64,000 bases of DNA from Noviluteimonas gilva (lineage in GTDB: Bacteria; Pseudomonadota; Gammaproteobacteria; Xanthomonadales; Xanthomonadaceae), in NCBI RefSeq assembly GCF_009740395.1, contig NZ_WOXT01000001.1, positions 1,358,872 to 1,422,871 on the forward strand, in the 5' to 3' direction. Position 1 is the first letter of the stretch, and each line of letters opens with the position of its first letter. Shown here one piece after another: positions 16,320 to 23,199 of this stretch. Both the position numbers and the translations under genes were made by a program. Under the pieces are notes generated by a model that was given only the letters and a program-made list of their open reading frames with translations, did no database searches and was not told the origin of the DNA.

Positions 16320-18425
16320 TTGTGCGCCTACGCGTGGGTCCTGGCTTGGGGTTGCGTGACCTTCGCGAGCGATGCGGCGGCCGTCGCCCATCGACCGGTC
16401 GTCACGCGCGTGGTCGAAGGCGACAGCGTGCGCGTGCCGGCGTCGGAGCAGGCGGTGCGCATTCCGTTGCGCCTGAGCCGCGACGGCGGCGACATCGACC
16501 GACTGTGGGTGCAGCGCACGATGGTCGACGAGATCTGGCTCGAACATCGCGCACCGGGGCACGCCACGTGGCGTTCGCCCGTGCAGTCGTTCTTCCGACC
16601 GGAAGATGACGGTCCCTCGTTCCCCACCGGCTTCGTGTTCAAGCTGCCGGAGGGCGTGGAAGACGTCGACCTGATGGTCCGCACGCACGCGCCCGTGCAA
16701 CTGCGGCCGACCTCGCAGACCGGCGCGACCGTCGCCGACATGCAGCAGCGCGGCGGCGCGCTCGCCGGCGCTAACTACGCCAGCCTGGCCGTGCTCGCGT
16801 TCATGGCCCTGTCGCTGTTCGCCGCAGTGCGCGACCGCATCTACCTCGCGTTGCTGGCCCTGTCGGCGAGCGCGTTGGCGTGGTTCGTCGCGTCCAATGG
16901 ACATCTGTATGCGTGGCCCGGCGTGCGCTGGTTCGCGTTGTGGGGCGCGCAGGGCGTGTGGGCGCTGGAACTGTTGCATTGCGCGGCCGCCCTCTGGCTC
17001 GCGCAACGCTATGCGGAACTCGAAATCGCGGCGCGCAAGCTCGATCGCGCGGGCGATGTCTTGCGTTACATCGCCCTCGGGCTGGCCGCGCTCGCGCTGG
17101 TGCGCCTGGACGTGTTGGCGAGTTCGATGGCCTGGGCCGCCGCGCTCGTCGGTGGCGCGACGCTCGCCTTCATCATCGCAACCGCGGTCGTCGCGGTGCG
17201 CCATCGCATCTGGAACAGCCTGTCGGTGCTGACGATCGTGCTGGTGGTCGCGGGCGCCTTCACCTTGCGCGCGTTCACGCCCTTCGGGATCCACGGCTTC
17301 TGGGTGCGTTACGGACCGCAACTGGCGATCACCGTGTGCGTGTTGCTGGTGGCGGTGGGCATGATCGGGCGGATCGCGCACGTGCGCGATGAACGCGATC
17401 GCGAACGCCTGGCGCGCGGTGACAGCGAACGCCGCCTGGAACGCGAGGCCGCGCGCGTCGACCTCGTGCAACAACTGCAGCGCCGCCTGCGCGAACTGCC
17501 CGCGGGCGATCTGGAATGGGCCGCGTTCCGCAGCGTGTTCGAACGCCTGCTGCCGCTGTTGCGCCTGGAATCGGCGGCGCTGGTCGCCTACGGCTTCCAC
17601 GGTTTCGACCTGCTGCTCGCCGAACCGATTTCGAGCAAGCCGCATTACACCGACCTGCTCGCCACGCGCATGGGCATGATGAAAGGCTTGGCGCGCACGC
17701 AGGCGCCGGTGCAATTGCAACTCGGGAACGGGGAGGCGTTGCATCTGCTGCATGCCGTCGTGCCGCTGCCGATCCGCGCGCCGGCGTGGGGCGTGTTGCT
17801 CCTGCAGCGTGGCGATGGATCGAGTTTCACCGACGAAGAACTCGCGCTGGCCAGCGACTTCGGTCGCCTGGCCGTGCAACACGCCGACGAAGCGGCGGCG
17901 GCGTTGAGCCTGCGCCGTTCGGCCGAACTCGATGCGCTGACCGGCACGTTCAATCGCCGCACGATCGATCTGTGGTTGTCGCGCTCGTTCTCCGAAGCGC
18001 ACCGCGAAGACCAGTTGTTGTCGGTGTTGTTCGTCGACATCGACCACTTCAAGGCGATCAACGACAACCACGGCCACGCAGCGGGCGACGCCGTGCTGCG
18101 CCAGGTGTCCGACGTGTTGCGCAAGGAGTTGCAGCCGACCGACGTGCTGGGCCGCTACGGTGGCGAGGAGTTCGTCATCGTGCTGCCCGGCCGCAACGGC
18201 GACGACGCGCGCCAACTCGGCGAACGCATCCGCTCGGCGATCGAGCTGGTGCGGCTGGAATACGAGGGCAAGCCGATCCGCATCACCGTCAGCGTCGGCG
18301 TGGCCACGCGCCTGCCGCGCGAAAACGAACCGGCGGCGGCCGTCGCGCGCGCCGACCAGGCGCTGTATGCGGCCAAGCGCGGCGGACGCAATCGGGTGAA
18401 TGTGGCGCCGGCGGTGTTCACTTAA
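16320..18425 (+). CDS. 7TM-receptor diguanylate cyclase (GGDEF)
   Basis: Membrane signalling protein predicted to make c-di-GMP. From a TTG at 16320 it has 701 residues: signal-like N-terminus, periplasmic beta-rich domain (about 25-150, 7TMR-DISM-extracellular type), seven membrane helices (about 150-355), a short coiled coil, a GAF-like segment (about 400-530) and a GGDEF domain (about 535-695). The active site reads GRYGGEEF at 612-619. The position of the inhibitory RxxD site reads QPTD, so product inhibition may be absent. No in-frame ATG occurs before codon 60 of this model. TTG 16320 is the best start I can see, but CTG 16248, overlapping the DUF2007 stop, cannot be excluded. Confidence 0.85.
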   Translation: MCAYAWVLAWGCVTFASDAAAVAHRPVVTRVVEGDSVRVPASEQAVRIPLRLSRDGGDIDRLWVQRTMVDEIWLEHRAPGHATWRSPVQSFFRPEDDGPSFPTGFVFKLPEGVEDVDLMVRTHAPVQLRPTSQTGATVADMQQRGGALAGANYASLAVLAFMALSLFAAVRDRIYLALLALSASALAWFVASNGHLYAWPGVRWFALWGAQGVWALELLHCAAALWLAQRYAELEIAARKLDRAGDVLRYIALGLAALALVRLDVLASSMAWAAALVGGATLAFIIATAVVAVRHRIWNSLSVLTIVLVVAGAFTLRAFTPFGIHGFWVRYGPQLAITVCVLLVAVGMIGRIAHVRDERDRERLARGDSERRLEREAARVDLVQQLQRRLRELPAGDLEWAAFRSVFERLLPLLRLESAALVAYGFHGFDLLLAEPISSKPHYTDLLATRMGMMKGLARTQAPVQLQLGNGEALHLLHAVVPLPIRAPAWGVLLLQRGDGSSFTDEELALASDFGRLAVQHADEAAAALSLRRSAELDALTGTFNRRTIDLWLSRSFSEAHREDQLLSVLFVDIDHFKAINDNHGHAAGDAVLRQVSDVLRKELQPTDVLGRYGGEEFVIVLPGRNGDDARQLGERIRSAIELVRLEYEGKPIRITVSVGVATRLPRENEPAAAVARADQALYAAKRGGRNRVNVAPAVFT

Positions 18426-18443
18426 GGGCGGCGACAAGGGAAC

Positions 18444-18511
18444 AAGGGAACCGGGAACCGGGAACCGGAGAAGCCTTACCATTCGGTTCCCGGTTCCCGG
18501 TTCCCTTTTTT
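18444..18511 (+). terminator. 24-bp perfect hairpin built of GGGAACC heptads
   Basis: The left arm at 18444-18467 holds three tandem GGGAACC units. The right arm at 18484-18507 is its exact complement, with a 16-base loop between them and T residues to 18511. This gives a 24-bp perfect stem followed by six T, an exceptionally strong intrinsic terminator after the diguanylate cyclase gene and nine bases before the GST start. Each arm is itself a short tandem repeat, so the element may be one copy of a dispersed family. Confidence 0.85.
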
Positions 18512-18520
18512 GACCTCCCC

Positions 18521-19177
18521 ATGCTCACCCTCGTCATCGGCAACAAGAACTACTCGTCCTGGTCGCTTCGCCCCTTCCTCGTGCTGCGCACCTTCGGTGT
18601 GCAATTCGACGAAGTGCGCATCCTGCTCGACACGCCGCACTTCCAGCAGGACGTCGCCAAATGGGCGCCCAACCTGCGCGTGCCCGCGTTGCATGACGAC
18701 GGCCTGATGATCTGGGATTCGCTGGCGATCTGCGAATACGTCAACGAGCGTTACCTCGACGGCCGCGGATGGCCGAGCGACGTGGCGGCGCGCGCGCAGG
18801 CGCGTTCGGCCGCGGCGGAAATGCATTCGGGCTTCATGGCGCTGCGCAAGCAGTGCCCGATGAACATGCGTCGCACGCCGGACAACTATCGCTGGGATGA
18901 AGCCGGCCAGCGCGACATCGAGCGCATCCAGGCGCTGTGGCGCGAGTTGAAGGACGCGCACGGGCAGGGTGGGCCGTTCCTGTGCGGCGAGTTCTCGATC
19001 GTCGATGCGATGTTCGCGCCGGTGGTTTCGCGCTTCCTTTCCTATGGCGTGCCGATGGACGACAACGCGCAGGCCTTCGCCGACGCGATCCAGTCGCTGC
19101 CCGCGTGGCAGGAATGGCGCGACGCGGGTTTTGCCGAAGTCGAGTATCTCGAAGACACCGAGAAGTTCCGTGCATAA
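18521..19177 (+). CDS. Glutathione S-transferase family protein
   Basis: 218 residues, cytosolic GST fold. The thioredoxin-like N-terminal domain starts LTLVIGNKNYSSWSLRP, with Ser residues at the catalytic position, and has NLRVPALHDDGLMIWDSLAI (the cis-Pro and glutathione gamma-Glu binding stretch). The all-helical C-terminal domain carries FSIVDAMFAPVVSRF (N-capping box). The combination resembles the YfcF/maleylacetoacetate isomerase-like GSTs. The ATG at 18521 follows directly after the heptad hairpin, so it is probably transcribed separately from the upstream GGDEF gene. The substrate is unknown. Confidence 0.9.
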   Translation: MLTLVIGNKNYSSWSLRPFLVLRTFGVQFDEVRILLDTPHFQQDVAKWAPNLRVPALHDDGLMIWDSLAICEYVNERYLDGRGWPSDVAARAQARSAAAEMHSGFMALRKQCPMNMRRTPDNYRWDEAGQRDIERIQALWRELKDAHGQGGPFLCGEFSIVDAMFAPVVSRFLSYGVPMDDNAQAFADAIQSLPAWQEWRDAGFAEVEYLEDTEKFRA

Positions 19178-19189
19178 GAGCCACCGCGC

Positions 19190-20095
19190 GTGAGCAACGC
19201 CGCCGCACGCGGGCCGCTCGCGACGATGCTGTTCGGCGCGGTGCTGATCAGCACCTCGGCGGTGTTCGTGCGATGGGTCGAGATGGGGCCGACGGCGTCG
19301 GCGTTCTGGCGCATGGCGCTGGCCACCGCGATGTTGTTGCCCGTGCTCGCGATCGCCGTGCGGCGTGGCGTTTCCACATTCACGCCGACGCCGCGCGTGC
19401 TCGGCCTGGTCGCCATCGCGGCGGTGTTCTTCGCCCTGGATTTGTGGATGTGGCACCGAAGCATCCTGTATGTCGGCGTGGGCATGGCCACCTTGCTCGG
19501 CAACTTCCAGGTGTTCGCGCTCGCGACGTACGGCGCGTTGATGCTCGGCGAGCACGGCGGCTGGCGCTTGTGGGCCGGCTTGTCGTTGGCCATCGTAGGC
19601 CTTGCGCTGATGCTCGTGCCCGGTTGGGCGGATTTCGACGAACACTTCCATGTTGGTGTGTGGTTCGGGCTCGGCACCGCCGCGGCGTATGCGGGATTCC
19701 TGATCGCCTTCCGCAAGGCGCAGGCCACGCGCGGCGGCGCGACCAACGAATCCCTGTTGTGGTGGATGTGCCTGTGCACGGCGGCGCTGTTGTTGCCGAT
19801 GACGCTCGCCGGCGGCGAAGCCTTGCCGCCGAGCAGCGGTTCCGACTGGGGCTGGTTGCTCGCCTATGCGTTCATCGCGCAGGTGTGCGGTTGGCTGGTG
19901 ATCGGCAAGGCGATGCCGAAATTGTCGGCGGGCGTGCTGGGCTTGTGCCTGTTGCTGCAGCCCCTGATGGCCTACGTGTGGGATGCGTTGTTCTTCGGCA
20001 CGCGCCTGGATGCCGCGGGCCTGGTGGGGCTCGGCTTGTCGCTCGCGGGGATTTTCCTCGGGCTCACGCGCGGCGCGCGCACGGCGCAGGCGTAG
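19190..20095 (+). CDS. EamA/DMT-superfamily transporter
   Basis: 301 residues with ten predicted membrane helices in two five-helix halves, the layout of the drug/metabolite transporter superfamily (two EamA domains). The first half begins MLFGAVLISTSAVFVRWVEMGPTASAFWRM, and the second half includes GWLLAYAFIAQVCGWLVIGKAMPKLSAGVLGLCLL. The start is a GTG at 19190, twelve bases after the GST stop. It is convergent with the oxyR-linked gene, with only three bases between stops. The substrate cannot be read from the sequence; relatives export amino acids or small metabolites. Confidence 0.88.
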   Translation: MSNAAARGPLATMLFGAVLISTSAVFVRWVEMGPTASAFWRMALATAMLLPVLAIAVRRGVSTFTPTPRVLGLVAIAAVFFALDLWMWHRSILYVGVGMATLLGNFQVFALATYGALMLGEHGGWRLWAGLSLAIVGLALMLVPGWADFDEHFHVGVWFGLGTAAAYAGFLIAFRKAQATRGGATNESLLWWMCLCTAALLLPMTLAGGEALPPSSGSDWGWLLAYAFIAQVCGWLVIGKAMPKLSAGVLGLCLLLQPLMAYVWDALFFGTRLDAAGLVGLGLSLAGIFLGLTRGARTAQA

Positions 20096-20098
20096 GCG

Positions 20099-20731
20099 CT
20101 ACTCGCGCGCGATCGAACACACGTAGACGACTTCGCACGCGCCGCTGCCGCTGTCTTCGCGCGTGAGCGAACTGCGCCAGTGCCAACCATCGGGCGCATC
20201 GGCTTCGACGAGCCAGCCGTCGATGCGCACGTTGTCGCCTGGGCGGATCTTCGACAGTTCGCGTGCGGCGCTCTCGTCGGCGGGAATCATGTGCATGTTC
20301 GCGCTGGAGCGCACGATCTCGCGCACGGGAATCGGCGGCTCGCCGCGCCAGCGATAGTGGTACCAGCGATTCGACTGATCGATGGACAGTTGCGACAACA
20401 CCGTGTCATCGCGCATGCGGCCCCAGCCGAGCGCGAGGTCGGTGGGCGAGAGATCCGCTTCGCGACCGAGGCTGTAATCCTCGCGCGACAGCACGCGCGC
20501 ATCGACGCTGAAACCGGCGAGCGGCTGCAAGCGCGCCGGCTTCAATCGGATGTCGTTGAACCCCTCCGGCACCGGGCTTTGCAACGGCGCTTCGCCCGCG
20601 AGTACGCGCGGCGGCGGCGGACAGGTGAAGGAAGCGCCGGACACTGCCGCGGGCGCTTCCGGCGTGCGTTGCCACCACCACCACGCGATGGCAACGATGA
20701 CTGCGACGACGGCCCATTTTCTTGGACTCAT
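20099..20731 (-). CDS. Membrane-anchored protein coupled to oxyR
   Basis: 210 residues starting MSPRKWAVVAVIVAIAWWWW: a single N-terminal membrane helix that ends in four tryptophans, followed by a soluble periplasmic domain. The domain contains FTCPPPPRVLAGEAPLQS, YSLGREADLSPTDLALGWGRM and, near the end, GACEVVYVCSI, with three cysteines that could pair. The ATG overlaps the oxyR stop (ATGA), so it is co-translated with the regulator. Xanthomonas oxyR is also followed by an uncharacterised ORF (orfX); whether this is its counterpart I cannot tell. No catalytic motif is visible. I do not recognise the family. Confidence 0.8.
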   Translation of the reverse strand: MSPRKWAVVAVIVAIAWWWWQRTPEAPAAVSGASFTCPPPPRVLAGEAPLQSPVPEGFNDIRLKPARLQPLAGFSVDARVLSREDYSLGREADLSPTDLALGWGRMRDDTVLSQLSIDQSNRWYHYRWRGEPPIPVREIVRSSANMHMIPADESAARELSKIRPGDNVRIDGWLVEADAPDGWHWRSSLTREDSGSGACEVVYVCSIARE

Positions 20732-21705
20732 GCAAGCCTGCCTTTCGAACCGTTTCCTTTCGCGACCACCGCGCGTTTCGCCGACGGCAGCACGAGATCC
20801 GCCGTCGGCGTGAACAATTCGGGCGGCAAGGTGCGGAAGATTTCCGCCAGGCGTTCGAGGAACGCGCTCATCGCCGAACTCTTTCGCCACACCATCGCGA
20901 TCCTGCGGCTCGGGTGCGAGTCGCGGAAGGGGATGAGGTGGATGTCCTTCGAGCGTGCGACCGGCGGCTTCACCGCGAGCGTCGGCAGCAAGGTCACGCC
21001 GACATTCGCCGCGACCATCTGCCGCAGGGTTTCCAGGCTGGTCGCCTGGAAGTCGCGCATTTCGCCCGCGCCGGCGAGTTGGCAGACATCGAGGGCCTGG
21101 TCGCGCAGGCAATGGCCGTCTTCGAGCAGCAGCAGGCGCTCGTCGGCGAGATCGGCGAGCGCGAGATGGCTGCGCCTTGCGAGCGGGTGCGATTCCGGCA
21201 CCGCGAGCAGGAAGGGTTCTTCGAACAAGAACTCCACGTGCAACTGATCGTCGTGGATCGGCAATGCGAGCAGGCCCGCATCGAGCCTGCCGTCGCGCAG
21301 GCGCGAAAGGATGACGTCGCTTTTTTCTTCGACGAGCAGCAATTCGAGTTTCGGGAATCGCGCGCGGATGCGCGGCACGACGTGCGGCAGCAGGTAAGGC
21401 CCGAGTGTCGGGAACAGGCCCAGGCGCACGGTGCCGGCTTCCGGATCGCGGCTGCGGCGCGCGGCTTCGCGCATCTGTTCGACCTCGGCCACGATGCGGC
21501 GCGCGCGATCGGCGATGTCGCGCCCGGCGGGCGTGAGCATCACCTTGCGCGGCGCGCGCTCGACGAGCGAGACACCGAGTTCTTCCTCCAGCTTGCGGAT
21601 CTGCGTGGACAGCGTGGGCTGGCTGACGAAGCTGGCTTCGGCCGCGCGGCCGAAGTGCTTGTGGTCGGCGAGGGCCACCAGATAGCGCAGGTCGCGGAGG
21701 TTCAT
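20728..21705 (-). CDS. oxyR: Redox-sensing LysR-type regulator OxyR
   Basis: 325 residues. The N-terminal winged helix-turn-helix is MNLRDLRYLVALADHKHFGRAAEA with FVSQPTLSTQIRKLEEELG as recognition helix region. The effector domain carries the peroxide-sensing pair in GHCLRDQALDVC. By count the cysteines fall at 199 and 208, the same numbers as in E. coli OxyR, so disulfide sensing should be conserved. The ATG at 21705 is six bases from an OxyR-type operator, implying autoregulation. It is divergent from ahpC. The open frame continues far upstream but only as antisense of ahpC. Confidence 0.95.
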   Translation of the reverse strand: MNLRDLRYLVALADHKHFGRAAEASFVSQPTLSTQIRKLEEELGVSLVERAPRKVMLTPAGRDIADRARRIVAEVEQMREAARRSRDPEAGTVRLGLFPTLGPYLLPHVVPRIRARFPKLELLLVEEKSDVILSRLRDGRLDAGLLALPIHDDQLHVEFLFEEPFLLAVPESHPLARRSHLALADLADERLLLLEDGHCLRDQALDVCQLAGAGEMRDFQATSLETLRQMVAANVGVTLLPTLAVKPPVARSKDIHLIPFRDSHPSRRIAMVWRKSSAMSAFLERLAEIFRTLPPELFTPTADLVLPSAKRAVVAKGNGSKGRLA

Positions 21706-21710
21706 GAACG

Positions 21711-21747
21711 ATAGCCTACACCTATCGTCAACATCCAAACAATCGAC
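21711..21747. promoter_or_regulatory. OxyR operator between oxyR and ahpC
   Basis: The OxyR consensus is four ATAG/CTAT boxes, each separated by seven bases. Here ATAG (21711-21714), N7, CTAT (21722-21725) is a perfect first half. N7, ATCC (21733-21736), N7, CGAC (21744-21747) is a degenerate second half with the correct spacing. It sits directly upstream of the oxyR ATG and about 110 bases before ahpC, so it can serve both promoters. Confidence 0.75.
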
Positions 21748-21855
21748 TTGCCGTATCGGACGACGAACGGCAGACTGCCTGTCTTCGCCGGGGGAATGCA
21801 CCTGGCGGCCCCCAATACTTTCCACCTCTCCCTGTGCGAATAGGAGCACTGCTGC

Positions 21856-22392
21856 ATGCTGACCGTCGGCGACAAGTTCCCCCAGTTCAACCTCAAGGCC
21901 ACCGTCTCGAACGACCTCAACAACGCGTTCGTGGACATCACCAACGACACGTACAAGGGCAAGTGGCTGGTCGTGTTCTTCTACCCGAAGGACTTCACCT
22001 TCGTGTGCCCGACCGAAATCACCGGCTTCGCCAAGCTCGACCAGGCCTTCAAGGATCGTGACGCGCAGCTGCTCACCGGTTCGACCGACAGCGAGTTCGT
22101 GCACCACGCCTGGCGCACGCACCACAAGGACCTCAACAGCCTGCCGTTCCCGATGCTGGCCGACATCAAGCGCGAGCTCACCTCGGCGCTGGGCATCCTG
22201 GGTTCCGACGGCGTGGCGCAGCGCGCGACCTTCATCGTCGACCCGAACGGCGAAATCCAGTTCGTCTACGTGACCGCCGGTTCCGTCGGCCGCAACCCGG
22301 AAGAAGTGCTGCGCGTGCTCGACGCGCTGCAGACCGACGAGCTGTGCCCGTGCAACTGGAAGCAGGGCGAAGACACGCTCAAGGTCGCCTGA
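21856..22392 (+). CDS. ahpC: Alkyl hydroperoxide reductase / peroxiredoxin AhpC
   Basis: Two-cysteine peroxiredoxin that reduces hydrogen peroxide, organic peroxides and peroxynitrite. It has 178 residues, with peroxidatic Cys 51 in DFTFVCPTEI and resolving Cys 164 plus Cys 166 in DELCPCNW. The third cysteine, the 178-residue length and the blocks DSEFVHHAWRTHHKDL, LPFPMLADIKREL and TAGSVGRN match the mycobacterial AhpC type that works with AhpD, and ahpD follows here. AGGAG at 21843-21847 is a good ribosome site eight bases before the ATG. It is divergent from oxyR across an OxyR operator, so peroxide induction is expected. Confidence 0.95.
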   Translation: MLTVGDKFPQFNLKATVSNDLNNAFVDITNDTYKGKWLVVFFYPKDFTFVCPTEITGFAKLDQAFKDRDAQLLTGSTDSEFVHHAWRTHHKDLNSLPFPMLADIKRELTSALGILGSDGVAQRATFIVDPNGEIQFVYVTAGSVGRNPEEVLRVLDALQTDELCPCNWKQGEDTLKVA

Positions 22393-22464
22393 GCGACACC
22401 CTTCGCCCCGCGCGCGCCGTGCCCCCTCGCGGCGTCTCCCCTCCCCCGAAACGCGCGGGGCATT

Positions 22465-22489
22465 CGTGGCCGGGCATCCCCCGGCCACG
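22465..22489 (+). terminator. Hairpin in the ahpC-ahpD spacer
   Basis: A 10-bp perfect stem, CGTGGCCGGG at 22465-22474 and CCCGGCCACG at 22480-22489, with a 5-base loop, followed by TTCTTAT. It lies 73 bases after the ahpC stop and 19 bases before the ahpD ATG. It could act as an attenuator that gives more ahpC than ahpD transcript, or stabilise the 3' end of the ahpC message. Confidence 0.6.
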
Positions 22490-22507
22490 TTCTTATCGGA
22501 GCTCGGA

Positions 22508-23041
22508 ATGAACCTGCAGGAATTGCGCAACACGATCCCGGATTACGCCAAGGATCTGAAACTCAACCTCGACTCGGTGCTGAGCGAAACCGGCGCCGCG
22601 GGCCTGGACGCCAAGCGCATCCGCGTGATCGCCCTGGCCTGTGCGATCGCCTCGCGCCATCGCCCGTTGGTCGACGCCATCGAAGCCTTCGCCGCCGAGC
22701 AGCTCTCGCCGGAGGAATTGAACGGCGCGCGTTCGGCCGCCGCGATCATGGCGATGAACAACATCTACTACCGCGCCACGCACCTGATCCACAACGACGA
22801 GTACGGCACCATGCGCGCGGGCCTGCGCATGAACATCATGGCGAACCCGGGCGTCGACAAGATGACCTTCGAACTCGCCTCGCTCGCCGTGTCGGCCATC
22901 AATGGCTGCGGCGCGTGCCTGGATTCGCATGAGCGCACGCTGCGCATGCACGACATCAGCGCGCAGGGCGTGCAGAGCGCGTTGAAGATCGCGGCCGTGG
23001 TGCATGCGGTTGCGGTGACGCTGGAGCAGTCCGAGGCGTGA
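22508..23041 (+). CDS. ahpD: Alkylhydroperoxidase AhpD-like protein
   Basis: 177 residues, AhpD/CMD fold. The active site is SAINGCGACLDSHE: Cys 134, Cys 137 and His 141 form the CxxC...H centre, with Glu 122 upstream in the proton relay. Blocks AAAIMAMNNIYYRATHLI and GLRMNIMANPGVDKMTFEL closely follow mycobacterial AhpD. That protein relays electrons from lipoyl-protein/dihydrolipoamide dehydrogenase to AhpC. No AhpF gene is nearby, so AhpD is the likely reductant for the AhpC upstream. The ATG at 22508 was chosen over a GTG at 22466 because the extra residues come from a hairpin-rich leader and because GGAG precedes 22508. Confidence 0.9.
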   Translation: MNLQELRNTIPDYAKDLKLNLDSVLSETGAAGLDAKRIRVIALACAIASRHRPLVDAIEAFAAEQLSPEELNGARSAAAIMAMNNIYYRATHLIHNDEYGTMRAGLRMNIMANPGVDKMTFELASLAVSAINGCGACLDSHERTLRMHDISAQGVQSALKIAAVVHAVAVTLEQSEA

Positions 23042-23133
23042 TCTTCGGCCCGTATCCGGGTCTCCTCGGAGCTTTCCGCTTTCATGTGTGAAGGCTCTTC
23101 GACGCAGAGCGCGTCATTCCTCCGCCTGTAGAG

Positions 23134-23176
23134 CGAACGGATTTGTAACGTCCGTTCGTCGCCGATCAACGGCGAC
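23134..23176 (+). promoter_or_regulatory. Two adjacent inverted repeats in the receptor leader
   Basis: CGAACGGA (23134-23141) and TCCGTTCG (23151-23158) form an 8-bp inverted repeat with a 9-base spacer. Immediately afterwards GTCGCCG (23158-23164) and CGGCGAC (23170-23176) form a 7-bp hairpin with a 5-base loop. Both lie 24-66 bases before the TonB-receptor ATG. They may be an operator, the tail of ahpD transcription or a leader structure. I see no match to a known riboswitch class. Confidence 0.45.
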
Positions 23177-23199
23177 AAGCCCAGACCGGAGAGCCCCCA

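Noticed and set aside
16287..18482. 731-codon minus-strand frame
   Set aside because: Antisense to the 7TM-GGDEF gene; rich in Gln, Arg and His with no domain.
23042..23199. Possible cobalamin or other riboswitch before the TonB receptor
   Set aside because: Two small hairpins are present but no B12-box-like conserved core or other known aptamer signature can be read, and the leader is only about 160 bases.
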